DNA from: Achromobacter insuavis
GTDB lineage: Bacteria; Pseudomonadota; Gammaproteobacteria; Burkholderiales; Burkholderiaceae_B
Reading direction: 5' to 3'
DNA: 45,162 bases
NCBI RefSeq assembly: GCF_902859645.1
Contig: NZ_CADIJR010000053.1
Location: forward strand, 1-45,162
Part shown: positions 30,784-41,258 of the stretch, in pieces
How positions within the stretch are numbered: the first letter of the stretch is position 1
Layout: every line of letters begins with the position of its first letter
Program-made: the position numbers and the translations under genes
The notes under the pieces: model-generated
Told to the model about the DNA's origin: nothing
Seen by the model: the letters and a program-made list of their open reading frames with translations, nothing else
Database searches by the model: none

Positions 30784-32361
30784 ATGAAGATCATCCAGGG
30801 ACTGGCCCTCGCGCCGCTGGCCTTGACCTGCCTGCTGGCCGCGCCCGCGCCGGCGCTGGCGCAGGCCGAAAAGACCGTCCTGATCCTGCGCGAGCTGGAC
30901 ACCGACAAGTACGACCCGCACCGCACCACCGCGCGCGGCGCGGCCGAGGTGCTGTTCATGGCCGCCGACACCATGGTGGGCCTGGACTACGACATGAAGA
31001 CGCCGGTGCCGGCGTTGGCCAAGAGCTGGACCATCTCGCCCGACGGCCTGACCTACACCTTCAACCTGCGCGACGACGTGACGTTCTGCAGCGGCCGCAA
31101 GATGACGGCCAAGGATGTGGTCGCCAGCTACACCCGCTGGCTGGACCCGGAAACCAAGGGCCTGGAGCGCTGGCGCGCCGGTCCGGTCGACAGCATCACC
31201 GCGCCGGACGACGTCACCGTGGTCTACAAGCTGAAGAAGCCCTACAACGAGCTGCTGCAGCAGATGGCGCACTACATGCACTCGGTCATCAACATCGACC
31301 AGGTCAAGGCGCTGGGCCAGGACTACGGCGTCAAGGCCTTCGACGGCACCGGCCCGTACTGCTTCCAGAGCTGGTCGCCGCGCAACGAAGTGGTGCTGAC
31401 CCGCCACGCCGGCTACAAGTGGGGCCCGGCGATCTACAAGGACCCGACGCCCAAGGTCGACAAGATCGTCTGGAAGATCGTGCCCGAGGAAAGCACCCGC
31501 CTGACCGCGCTGCAAAGCGGCCAGGCCGATCTGTCGCGCTACCTGCCGCAATGGTCGATCAAGGACCTGAAGGCCGACAAGCGCCTGTTCGTCAGCAAGG
31601 CCGACCCGTTCTACTGGACCTTCTTCCTGGGCTTCAAGATCGACAAGCCGATGCTGACGGACGTGAACGTGCGTCGCGCCCTCAACCTGGCGATCAACCG
31701 CAAGGCGCTGACCGAGGCCATCACCTTCGGCGAGGCGGTGCCCGCCACCAGCATGCTGGCCACCAGCACCCCGGCCGGTTCCAACGACGCCTACCGCTAC
31801 GACCCCGCCGCCGCCAACAAGCTGCTGGACGAGGCCGGCTGGAAGATGGGCAAGGACGGCTACCGCTACAAGGACGGCCAGAAGCTGTCGCTGCTGCACT
31901 ACGGCATCACCGGCTACTGGAAGGACATCATGGAAGCGGTGCAGGGCGACATGAAGAAGGTCGGCGCCGACCTGCGCGTGCAGCTGTTCGACTCGACCTC
32001 GGCCTGGGGCAAGCTGGCCACGCAGGAGTTCGACGAGTTCAGCATGAGCTTCGGCTACATGAGCACCGGCGAGGCGCTCAACAGCTACTTCCTGTCCAAC
32101 AGCATCCCGACCCCGAACCGCATGAACTGGAAGGACGCCGACACCGACCGCTGGCTGGCCGAGGGCAGCGAGGCGCTGGACGCCAAGAGCGGCGACGCCA
32201 TCCTGTCCAAGGCGCTGACCAAGATCTCCGACGGCGCGGCGTGGATTCCGCTGTACCACGACTCGCTCTACCTGGTGGGCGGGCCGCGCCTGAAGCCGAT
32301 GCGCGCGCACGGCATCTTCGGCGCCGCCGCCTACAAGGGCCTGGACATCGAGTTGAAGTAA
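30784..32361 (+). CDS. ABC transporter substrate-binding protein (family 5, DppA-like)
   Basis: A 525-aa periplasmic binding protein. The signal peptide is MKIIQGLALAPLALTCLLAA, with a likely cut after ALA (AQAEKT). Family-5 features follow: DTDKYDPHRTTA, LAKSWTISPDGLTYTFNLRD, GTGPYCFQSW, RRALNLAINRKAL and the SNSIPTPNRMNW region. It gives the importer its specificity. Family 5 binds peptides, but also nickel, haem and other solutes; the neighbouring hydantoin enzymes suggest a cyclic amide or its product (inference). Confidence 0.9.
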   Translation: MKIIQGLALAPLALTCLLAAPAPALAQAEKTVLILRELDTDKYDPHRTTARGAAEVLFMAADTMVGLDYDMKTPVPALAKSWTISPDGLTYTFNLRDDVTFCSGRKMTAKDVVASYTRWLDPETKGLERWRAGPVDSITAPDDVTVVYKLKKPYNELLQQMAHYMHSVINIDQVKALGQDYGVKAFDGTGPYCFQSWSPRNEVVLTRHAGYKWGPAIYKDPTPKVDKIVWKIVPEESTRLTALQSGQADLSRYLPQWSIKDLKADKRLFVSKADPFYWTFFLGFKIDKPMLTDVNVRRALNLAINRKALTEAITFGEAVPATSMLATSTPAGSNDAYRYDPAAANKLLDEAGWKMGKDGYRYKDGQKLSLLHYGITGYWKDIMEAVQGDMKKVGADLRVQLFDSTSAWGKLATQEFDEFSMSFGYMSTGEALNSYFLSNSIPTPNRMNWKDADTDRWLAEGSEALDAKSGDAILSKALTKISDGAAWIPLYHDSLYLVGGPRLKPMRAHGIFGAAAYKGLDIELK

Positions 32362-32429
32362 GCCGCATCGGGCGGCGCGGCCCCCGCCGCGCCGCCCTTC
32401 CCCTGATTCCGCAGCACAGAGAGTCTCCC

Positions 32430-33884
32430 GTGAGCGACACCAATCAAGCCAGCATCACCCATTTCAAGCAGCTCGCCACCCTGGTGGCCTGGGACGAGGC
32501 CCTGGGCTCGCACGTCTATATCGAGAACGCCGACCTGGTGATGCGCGGCAACACCGTCATCCATGCCGGCAAGGACTATGCCGGCCCGGCCGACCGGGTC
32601 GTGGCCGGCAACGGCCTGATGGCGATGCCGGGCCTGGTGAACGTCCACAGCCACCCCTCTTCCGAGCCGGGCAACCGCGGCCTGCTGGAGGAACTGGGCA
32701 GCGACAAGCTGGGCCAGAGCTCGCTGTACGAATACATGCCGGTGTTCCGCACCGGCATCGAGACGGCGCAGTATTCCAACCAGGTGGCGATGGCCGAGAT
32801 GCTGCTGAGCGGCGTGACCACCTTCGTGGACATGTCGCTGCCGCGCCCCGGCTGGGCCGACGTGGTGGCGGCGGCCGGCATCCGCGGGGTGCTGGGCCCG
32901 ATGTTCCGCTCGGCCGCCTGGCGCACCAACGACGGCCATTCAGTCGAATACACCTGGGACGAGGCGGCGGCGCAGAAGTCGTTCGAGGCCGCCCTGGCGG
33001 TGGCCGACAGCGCCATCAACCACCCCAGCGGCCGCCTGGGCGCCATGCTGTGCCCCTCGCAGGTCGACACCTGCTCGCCCGAACTGCTCAAGGCGGCGCA
33101 GGCCGCCGCGCGCCGCCTGGGCATCCCGATGCAGATCCACGCCGCGCAGAGCGTGGTCGAGTTCTCGGAGATGACGCGCCGCCACGGCCGCACGCCGATC
33201 GAATGGCTCGACGACCAGGGCCTGCTGGATGGCGACCTCATCATCGGCCACGGCATCTTCCTGAACGACCACCGCGCGCTGTACTGGCCGCATGCCGACG
33301 ACTTCGGCCTGCTGCAACGCTCGGGCGCGCACGTGGCGCACTGTCCGACGGTGTTCGTGCGGCGCGGCATCGCGCTGAGCTTCCTGGGCCGCTACCTGCG
33401 CGCCGGCATCAACGTCGGCATCGGCACCGACACCTTCCCGCACAACATGCTCGATGAGATGCGGCTGGCCTGCTACGTGGCCCGCCTGCAGGCCGGCCAC
33501 TTCCGCGCCGCCTCCACCGAGGAAGTGTTCAACGCCGCCACGATCAACGGCGCCCGCATGCTGGGCCGCGACGACATCGGCCGCATCGCGGTCGGCGGCA
33601 AGGCCGACTTCTCGCTGGTCGACCTGTCGCATCCGTACATGCGGCCCGGCCGCGAGCCGCTGCGCAGCCTGATCTATTCGGCCGGCGACCGCGCCATCCG
33701 CGACGTCTATGTGGACGGCGCCCAGGTGGTCAAGGACGGCAAGCTGCTGACCATCGACATCGAGCGCGCCATGCAGGAAGTGGAACGCGCCCAGGCGCAG
33801 ACCATCGCGACCGTGGCGCAGCGCGACTACGCCGGCCGCGACATCGACGCCATGTCGCCGCGCGTCTTTCCCAGCCGCGCCTGA
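32430..33884 (+). CDS. Amidohydrolase-family metal-dependent hydrolase (ATZ/TRZ-like deaminase)
   Basis: A 484-aa member of the amidohydrolase superfamily. Metal ligands: HxH in PGLVNVHSHPSSE, His in QIHAAQS, His in IGHGIFL, and Asp in GIGTDTFPHNM. The pattern, with one metal and no bridging Lys, fits the ATZ/TRZ/cytosine-deaminase branch that deaminates or dechlorinates heterocycles. The start is GTG at 32430, 68 bp after the binding-protein gene; the frame is open far upstream, but that lies inside the other gene. It sits between importer genes, so the substrate is probably the imported compound. Confidence 0.87.
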   Translation: MSDTNQASITHFKQLATLVAWDEALGSHVYIENADLVMRGNTVIHAGKDYAGPADRVVAGNGLMAMPGLVNVHSHPSSEPGNRGLLEELGSDKLGQSSLYEYMPVFRTGIETAQYSNQVAMAEMLLSGVTTFVDMSLPRPGWADVVAAAGIRGVLGPMFRSAAWRTNDGHSVEYTWDEAAAQKSFEAALAVADSAINHPSGRLGAMLCPSQVDTCSPELLKAAQAAARRLGIPMQIHAAQSVVEFSEMTRRHGRTPIEWLDDQGLLDGDLIIGHGIFLNDHRALYWPHADDFGLLQRSGAHVAHCPTVFVRRGIALSFLGRYLRAGINVGIGTDTFPHNMLDEMRLACYVARLQAGHFRAASTEEVFNAATINGARMLGRDDIGRIAVGGKADFSLVDLSHPYMRPGREPLRSLIYSAGDRAIRDVYVDGAQVVKDGKLLTIDIERAMQEVERAQAQTIATVAQRDYAGRDIDAMSPRVFPSRA

Positions 33885-33896
33885 CGGAGACTCCCC

Positions 33897-35657
<1,761 letters not shown>

Positions 35658-35658
35658 C

Positions 35659-35689
35659 GCCGCCGCGCGGCGGCCCCGTCAGCGACGGG
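35659..35689. terminator. Double hairpin between convergent genes (terminator candidate)
   Basis: A 16-bp perfect palindrome gccgccgc/gcggcggc (35659-35674) is followed at once by a 6-bp stem cccgtc-agc-gacggg (35675-35689). It lies between the ABC ATPase stop and the racemase stop. There is no T-tract, so intrinsic termination is uncertain. Confidence 0.4.
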
Positions 35690-35703
35690 CGCCGCCGGGC
35701 CGC

Positions 35704-36363
35704 CTACGCGCGGCCGAAGATCCGGCCGACCGCCATGGCCACGGCGGCCTGGGTCGGTTCCACCACCGGCAGGCCGCAGGCCGCTTCCAGCCGCGCGCGC
35801 AGGTCCGCCATGCCGGCGCATCCCATGATCAGCACGTCGGCGCCATGGGCGTCGCGCAGGGTCTTGCCCACCGTCACCATGCGCTGGAACGCCAGTTCGG
35901 CGTCGGCCAGGTCGCTCACGCGCAGGTCCAGCGCCAGTTCGCCGCAGATGCGGTCGGCCACGCCCATGGCGCGGAAGTAGCGCAGGTGGCGCGGGATGGC
36001 GGCGCCGGCGATGGCGATGACGCCGACGCGGGCGCCGATGCTCATGGCCGTCAGCACCGAGCATTCGCCGATGCCCAGCACCGGCGCCGGCACCAGGTCG
36101 CGCAGGCCATGCAGCCCCGGATCGCTGAAGCAGGCCACGATGACGGCGTCGGCCGCGGCCGCTTCGCGCCGCACCAGCTCGGCCATGGGCGCGATGCTGG
36201 CGTCGGCCTCGGCCTGGTTCTGGATGCCGGCCGGCCCGCCGGTGGACGTCAGGCAGCGGAAATCCAGCGGCAGGTGGCGGAACGGCTCGACCGCGCGGCC
36301 GATGGCCTCGGTCACCTTGTCCAGGGAATTCGGGTTTACGAGGAGAATGCGGGCGTTGGGCAC
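35704..36363 (-). CDS. Asp/Glu/hydantoin racemase
   Basis: A 219-aa racemase. The start is ARILLVNPNS, the first catalytic Cys is in VIVACFSDPGL, and the second in VLIMGCAGMADL, the two-base Cys/Cys mechanism of this superfamily. VLGIGECSVLTAMSIGARVGVI is typical of hydantoin racemases. GTG at 36363 is chosen; a TTG at 36384 lies in the same frame. With the hydantoinase and carbamoylase nearby it should racemise 5-substituted hydantoins so that both enantiomers are used. Divergent from the LysR gene. Confidence 0.85.
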   Translation of the reverse strand: MPNARILLVNPNSLDKVTEAIGRAVEPFRHLPLDFRCLTSTGGPAGIQNQAEADASIAPMAELVRREAAAADAVIVACFSDPGLHGLRDLVPAPVLGIGECSVLTAMSIGARVGVIAIAGAAIPRHLRYFRAMGVADRICGELALDLRVSDLADAELAFQRMVTVGKTLRDAHGADVLIMGCAGMADLRARLEAACGLPVVEPTQAAVAMAVGRIFGRA

Positions 36364-36441
36364 GATTGAGTAGAATCCTTGCAATAGAGGCGGGCCGGCA
36401 AGCGCCGGCGCACCGCCCAGGTCAAGAGGAAAGCACGCAGC

Positions 36442-37404
36442 ATGTCTGAATTACCCGGAAAGGTCCGGTCTTCCGCGCCGTTGAATCTGCGCCAGATCGA
36501 GGTATTCCACGCCATCATGATCACGGGCTCGTTGAGCGCGGCCGGGCGGCTGCTGCACGTGACCCAGCCGGCCATCAGCCGGGTGCTGGCATCGATCGAA
36601 CTGCGCCTGGGCTATGCGCTGTTCGAGCGTTTCAAGGGCCGCCTGCATCCCACCAAGGAAGCGCGCAAGCTGTTCCAGGAAGTGGAATCGATCCAGGCCG
36701 GCGTCAACCGCCTGAACGACATGGCCGCGGGCCTGGCCGGCCACGGCGGCGGCCTGGTCAGCGTGGTGTCCAGCCCCAGCTTCGGCGAATGGCTGATCCC
36801 GGCGGCGACCGCGAAGTTCTGCGCCCGCAACCCCGGCGTGCGCATCCGCTACCGGCCGCTGGGCATGGACGCGCTGCTGCCGCAGCTGCTGCTGGGCTAC
36901 GCCGACATCGCCATCTCCATCTTCAAGCCGGAACATCCCAACCTGATCACCACCGAGCTGGCGCAGGGCGAAATCGTCTGCGTGCTGCCGGCGGGCCACC
37001 GCCTGGCGCGCGAAAGCGTGATCCAGCCGGGCATGCTGGCCGGCGAGATGCTGGTGGGCTACAGCCGCGACACGCCGCTGGGCGAGACGCTGTACGCGCA
37101 TCTGGACCCGCAGGGCCACAACACCCTGGCCCCGGCGATCGAGGTGCGCTCGTCGCAGACCGCGTGCTCGTTCGTGCGCCAGGGCGTCGGCGTGGCGCTG
37201 GTGGACTCGTATGGCCTGACCGATGCCCTGATGCACGGGCTGGTGGTGCGCCGCGTCGAGCCGGCGATCCCGCTGTTCGTGTACGTGTCTCATTCCCGGA
37301 TCGAACCGCCCCCGTCCATCGCCAAGGCCTTCCTGACGCAGTTTTCCCAGATCGTCAAAAAGGAATTGCCCGCGATGACGCAGGCAATCCTCAAGCGGGC
37401 CTAG
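36442..37404 (+). CDS. LysR-family transcriptional regulator of the hydantoin cluster
   Basis: A 320-aa LTTR. The HTH is at ~15-75 (LRQIEVFHAIMITGSLSAAG, VTQPAISRVLASIELRLGY), followed by the substrate-binding domain (LVSVVSSPSFGEWLIPAAT, LLGYADIAISIFKPE, VRQGVGVALVDSYGLTD). The start has AGAGGAA upstream. It is divergent from the racemase gene (78-bp gap) and its TAG overlaps the carbamoylase TAG on the other strand at the sequence ctag. It probably regulates racemase, carbamoylase and hydantoinase; ligand unknown. Confidence 0.88.
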   Translation: MSELPGKVRSSAPLNLRQIEVFHAIMITGSLSAAGRLLHVTQPAISRVLASIELRLGYALFERFKGRLHPTKEARKLFQEVESIQAGVNRLNDMAAGLAGHGGGLVSVVSSPSFGEWLIPAATAKFCARNPGVRIRYRPLGMDALLPQLLLGYADIAISIFKPEHPNLITTELAQGEIVCVLPAGHRLARESVIQPGMLAGEMLVGYSRDTPLGETLYAHLDPQGHNTLAPAIEVRSSQTACSFVRQGVGVALVDSYGLTDALMHGLVVRRVEPAIPLFVYVSHSRIEPPPSIAKAFLTQFSQIVKKELPAMTQAILKRA

Positions 37405-38360
37405 TCGATTTCCGCCACCGGCAGCGGTTCGCCGGCGCCGGTGCGCTCGATGATCAGCTTGTAGTGCTGCGGGCTGCGGTGCTTGGCGAAGTTGAAGACG
37501 TGGTCGCGGAAGGTCTGGCCCATGCCCAGGTCGATGCGGGCGGTGATGACTTCGTCTTCCTCGCCGCTGGAGCGGGCCACGATCTCGCCCGACGGCGCCA
37601 CGATCATGGAGCTGCCGATCATGTGGTGGCCATCCTCGTGGCCGCACTTGGCCGCGGCGGCGACCCACACCGCGTTCTGGTAGGCGCTGGCCTGCAGCAC
37701 GATCTCATGGGTGGTGGTGCGCAGGTGCGCCGGCTCGTTCCAGTGGATGTTCAGCGACGGCGTGTTGTAGCCCAGCACGATCAGCTCGGCGCTTTGCAGC
37801 GACATCACGCGGTAGGTCTCGGGCCAGCGGCGGTCGTTGCACAGGCACATGCCGATCTTGACGTCGTTGGTCTCCCAGACGCCGAAGCCCAGGTCGCCGA
37901 CCTCGAAGAACTTCTTCTCCAGATGCTGGAACGGCGCCTCCGGCTTGTGGTCGGAATGGCCCGGCAGGTGGATCTTGCGGTACTTGCCGATGATCTTGGC
38001 CTGGCGGTCGACCAGGATGGCGGTGTTGAACTGGCGGCCTTCCGGGGTCAGTTCGGCATAGCCCAGGTAAAAGCCGATGCCGAGCTCGCGCGCGGTGTCG
38101 AACAGCGGCTGCACGTCGGCGTTGGGCATGCTCTTTTCGAAGAAGCGATCGACCGCCTCGGCGTCTTCCATCCAGTAGCGCGGGAAGAAAGTGGTCAGCG
38201 CCAATTCGGGAAAGACCACGAACTCGGCCTTGCGGGCCGCGGCCTCGCGCATCATCTCGACGAGGCGGCGGACCACCACCGCGCGGGTGTCGGCCAGGTT
38301 GACGGCGCCCATCTGGGCGACCGCGAGGTCCATTTTGCGCGCATGGGTTGCGTTGCTCAC
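37401..38360 (-). CDS. N-carbamoyl-D-amino acid hydrolase (nitrilase superfamily)
   Basis: A 319-aa carbon-nitrogen hydrolase. The catalytic Glu-Lys-Cys set is visible: E in FVVFPELALTTFF, K in YRKIHLPGH, and C in GMCLCNDRRWPE. CNDRRWPETYR and HNEP-like NIHWNEPAHLRTT are typical of D-carbamoylases. It splits N-carbamoyl-D-amino acids to D-amino acid, CO2 and ammonia, the last step after the hydantoinase. GTG at 38360 has CGGAGA upstream; an ATG nine codons in is an alternative. It follows the hydantoinase by 48 bp on the same strand. Confidence 0.9.
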   Translation of the reverse strand: MSNATHARKMDLAVAQMGAVNLADTRAVVVRRLVEMMREAAARKAEFVVFPELALTTFFPRYWMEDAEAVDRFFEKSMPNADVQPLFDTARELGIGFYLGYAELTPEGRQFNTAILVDRQAKIIGKYRKIHLPGHSDHKPEAPFQHLEKKFFEVGDLGFGVWETNDVKIGMCLCNDRRWPETYRVMSLQSAELIVLGYNTPSLNIHWNEPAHLRTTTHEIVLQASAYQNAVWVAAAAKCGHEDGHHMIGSSMIVAPSGEIVARSSGEEDEVITARIDLGMGQTFRDHVFNFAKHRSPQHYKLIIERTGAGEPLPVAEID

Positions 38361-38408
38361 GATGTCAGTCTCCGGGGTTCTATCGCTATGCGTTGAGGGC
38401 CGTGTCGC

Positions 38409-39878
38409 TCAGGACTCGATCACGGCCGGGAAAATCTTGCGCAGCAAGGCGGCGCGCGGGCTGATCTCGCGCGCCTTCTGCAGCGGGGCGGGCAGGCCGC
38501 GGGCGATGAACTGGCCGCGGCCGCGCTCGGCGCGCAGCACGCCGTCGTCCACGATCACTTCGCCGCGGCTGATCACCGTGGTGGGCCAGCCGGTGACCTG
38601 GCGGCCTTCATAGGGCGTGTAGCCGACCGCGTCGTGCAGGTCGGCGGCGCGCAGGGTCACGCTCTTTTCCGGATCCCAGATCGCGATGTCGGCGTCCGCG
38701 CCCACCGCCAGCGTGCCCTTCTTCGGGTACAGGCCGTACATGCGGGCGTGGTTGGTCGAGGTCAGCGCCACAAACTGCTGCAGCGTCAGGCGGCCGCTGC
38801 GCACGCCTTCGGAAAACAGCAGCGGCATGCGCACTTCCAGGCCGGGCAGGCCGTTGGCGATCTGCTTGAAGGTGGTCGCGTCGCCGGCCGGCAGCTTGCC
38901 GGATTCGTCGTAACGGTACGGCGCGTGGTCGGACGACAGCAGCGCCAGCGTGCCGCTGTCCAGGCTTTGCCACAGCGCCTGTTGCGACACCGGGTCGCGC
39001 GGCGGCGGGCTGCAGCAGAACTTGGCGCCCTCGACGCCGGGGATGTCGATGTCCTCGGCGGTCAGCAGCAGGTAGTGCGGGCAGGTCTCGCCGTACACCG
39101 GCGCGCCCAGCGTCTGCGCGGCGTGGATCGCCTGCGCGCCGCCCTGGGTCGAGACGTGCACGATCAGCACCGGCACTTCCAGCACCGCGGCCAGGCTGAT
39201 GGCGCGTTGCGTGGCCTCGTTTTCCGCGATCGGGTCGTGGCTGACGGCGTGGTACTTGGGCGCGGTGTGGCCGGCCGCCAGCAGGTGGCGCGCGATCCAG
39301 CTGATGACGTCGTTGTTCTCGGCGTGCACCATCGGCAGCGCGCCCTCGCGCGCGGCGATGGCGAACACGTCCAGCAGCTGGCGGTCGTCCAGCTTGAGCT
39401 TGTCGTAGGTCATGAAGACCTTGAACGAGGTGATGCCGGCGCGGATCAGCTCGGGCAGGTCGCGGTTCAGGGTCTCGGGCGTGGGGTCCGAGATGATCAG
39501 GTGGTAGCTGTAGTCGATCACCGACTTCTCGGCGGCCGAGGCGGCGTAGGCGTCGGCGACCTGGCGCAACGACTGGCCGCGATGCTGGGCGGCGAACGGC
39601 ACGATGGTGGTGTTGCCGCCGTGGGCCGCCGAGATCGAGGCGGTGTGCCAGTCGTCGGCGCACAGCACGCCCATGCTGGACAGCTGCTCCACGTGGCAGT
39701 GGCTGTCGATGCCGCCGGGCATGACCAGCCGGCCGGCCGCGTCGATGGCGCGGCGGCCTGCCGGCAGCGAGGACGCGATCGCGGCGATGGCGCCGTCCAC
39801 GATGCCGATGTCGCCGACGAAGTCGGCGTCGGCCGTGACGATGCGGCCGTTGTGCAAGGTCAGATCGAAGTCTGTCAT
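38409..39878 (-). CDS. D-hydantoinase / dihydropyrimidinase
   Basis: A 489-aa binuclear amidohydrolase. The HxH pair is in GGIDSHCHVEQ, the carboxylated bridging Lys in SFKVFMTYDKL, His ligands in MVHAENND and IVHVSTQGGA, and Asp in LLSSDHAPYRYD. Strict family length and the GNTTIVPFAAQHRG region support D-hydantoinase/dihydropyrimidinase. It opens hydantoins or dihydrouracils to N-carbamoyl amino acids. The ATG at 39878 (MTDFDLTLHNGR) is chosen over the open frame upstream to 39944. First gene of the two-gene minus operon. Confidence 0.92.
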   Translation of the reverse strand: MTDFDLTLHNGRIVTADADFVGDIGIVDGAIAAIASSLPAGRRAIDAAGRLVMPGGIDSHCHVEQLSSMGVLCADDWHTASISAAHGGNTTIVPFAAQHRGQSLRQVADAYAASAAEKSVIDYSYHLIISDPTPETLNRDLPELIRAGITSFKVFMTYDKLKLDDRQLLDVFAIAAREGALPMVHAENNDVISWIARHLLAAGHTAPKYHAVSHDPIAENEATQRAISLAAVLEVPVLIVHVSTQGGAQAIHAAQTLGAPVYGETCPHYLLLTAEDIDIPGVEGAKFCCSPPPRDPVSQQALWQSLDSGTLALLSSDHAPYRYDESGKLPAGDATTFKQIANGLPGLEVRMPLLFSEGVRSGRLTLQQFVALTSTNHARMYGLYPKKGTLAVGADADIAIWDPEKSVTLRAADLHDAVGYTPYEGRQVTGWPTTVISRGEVIVDDGVLRAERGRGQFIARGLPAPLQKAREISPRAALLRKIFPAVIES

Positions 39879-40210
39879 CAAGAATAGTCCCAACGCATAG
39901 CCCGGCGCGCCGTGGCGGGCCTGGCAGGAGGCACCATCATGCATGGGTCCGTGCGATTCGGAAATGACGGGAAGCCGCCGCGCCAGGCCGCGGACGGGCG
40001 CCGAACCGAAACGCTAACGCCCTGATTCCATGGACTATTTCCTTACAGCACAGCGAACGGCCGGCCACCACGCATAACGCTGGATCATGGAGGCTGTGCA
40101 AAGTTTTATATCGGGTTTCCCCGTGGCGCGGCCGCGCGGCGCGCCGGGGATCGCGGCCGCGCGGCCCGCTGTCGCGGGACTGTCACATTGCGGCGTCACC
40201 ATCGCGCATC
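39879..40210. other. 332-bp divergent intergenic region, hydantoinase / ZntB-like
   Basis: It should carry divergent promoters. Near the hydantoinase side is a catgatgg/atgcatg self-complementary patch (about 39930-39947). Near the transporter side a 13-bp direct repeat gcggccgcgcggc occurs at 40128-40140 and 40153-40165 (25-bp period) after an AT-rich aagttttatat (40100-40110) that could be a -10 region. No gene seen. Confidence 0.45.
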
Positions 40211-41248
40211 ATGACGACCCCAGCGGCAGCGGCCGACTACCAAACCGACATTTCCGGCCTGATCTGCGCGTTCCGGTTCGCGGGCGGCGGCCCCGCGGCC
40301 GAAATCGCCTCGCCGGCGGTCGCCGACCTGCTGGCGCGCCTCGCGGCCGACGGCGCGGCGCCCGACGACGGCCACTTCCTGTGGCTGCACCTGAATCTGT
40401 CGCAGGCCGGCTGCGTGCGCTGGCTGCAGGCCCACCTGGACCTGCCCGACACCTTCATCGCGATGCTGGGCGGGGAAGCCCATTCGACCCGCATCGAGCA
40501 GCAGGAAGGCGCGCTGGTGGCGGTGTTCAATGACGTCATCTTCGATTTCGACCGCACCCCGGCGCAGGTCTCGACGCTGTGGGTCTGCGCCCATCGCAAG
40601 CTGCTGGTGACCTTGCGGCGCAAGCCGCTGCGCTCGCTCGACCGCCTGCGCGAACACGTGCGGCGCGGCGAACCGTTCGGCTCGCCGGCCGAACTGCTGG
40701 CGCACCTGATGCGCGACCAGGCCGACCTGATGATGGAGATCGTGCGCAAGGCCAGCGTCGACGTCGACGGCATCGAGGATCATTTCCTGGCCGCGCGCGG
40801 CGGCCCCGGACGCCTGGACTTGGCCGCCACCCGCCGGGTGCTGGTGCGGCTGCAGCGCACGCTGGCGCCGGAGCCCGGCTCGGTGTTCCGCCTTCTCGCG
40901 CGCCCGCCGGCCTGGCTGCGGCCGCGCGACGTGCAGGAACTGCGCGAATCGACCGAGGAATTCTCGGTGGTGCTGGGCGACATGGCCGGCCTGGTCGAAC
41001 GCATCAAGCTGCTGCAGGAAGAAATGACGGCGCGGCTGGACGAGCAGAACAACCGCACCCTGTTCACGCTGACGCTGGTGACGGTGCTGGCGCTGCCGAT
41101 CAACATCATGGCGGGCCTGTTCGGCATGAACGTGGGCGGCATTCCGCTGTCGGACGACCACCACGGCTTCTGGATCATCTGCGTGCTGGTCGCGGCCTTC
41201 ACGGGATTCGTGGCGTGGCTGGCGTTCCGCCGCCGGCGCGCGGGCTGA
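40211..41248 (+). CDS. CorA/ZntB-family divalent metal transporter
   Basis: A 345-aa 2-TM-GxN transporter. A large cytoplasmic N-terminal funnel (~1-270) includes FLWLHLNLSQAGCVRWLQ and VFNDVIFDFD. Two C-terminal TM helices follow: TLVTVLALPINIMAGLFGMNVGG, with the pore motif GMN, and FWIICVLVAAFTGFVAWLAF, ending in a basic tail. The N-terminal layout is closer to ZntB (zinc) than to Mg2+ CorA. The ATG at 40211 precedes the first conserved strand. Convergent with the GlxA-type regulator. Confidence 0.85.
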   Translation: MTTPAAAADYQTDISGLICAFRFAGGGPAAEIASPAVADLLARLAADGAAPDDGHFLWLHLNLSQAGCVRWLQAHLDLPDTFIAMLGGEAHSTRIEQQEGALVAVFNDVIFDFDRTPAQVSTLWVCAHRKLLVTLRRKPLRSLDRLREHVRRGEPFGSPAELLAHLMRDQADLMMEIVRKASVDVDGIEDHFLAARGGPGRLDLAATRRVLVRLQRTLAPEPGSVFRLLARPPAWLRPRDVQELRESTEEFSVVLGDMAGLVERIKLLQEEMTARLDEQNNRTLFTLTLVTVLALPINIMAGLFGMNVGGIPLSDDHHGFWIICVLVAAFTGFVAWLAFRRRRAG

Positions 41249-41258
41249 CGCGGGCCGG

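Noticed and set aside
38634-39887. Plus-strand frame opposite the hydantoinase
   Set aside because: Shadow; the minus frame has all hydantoinase metal ligands.
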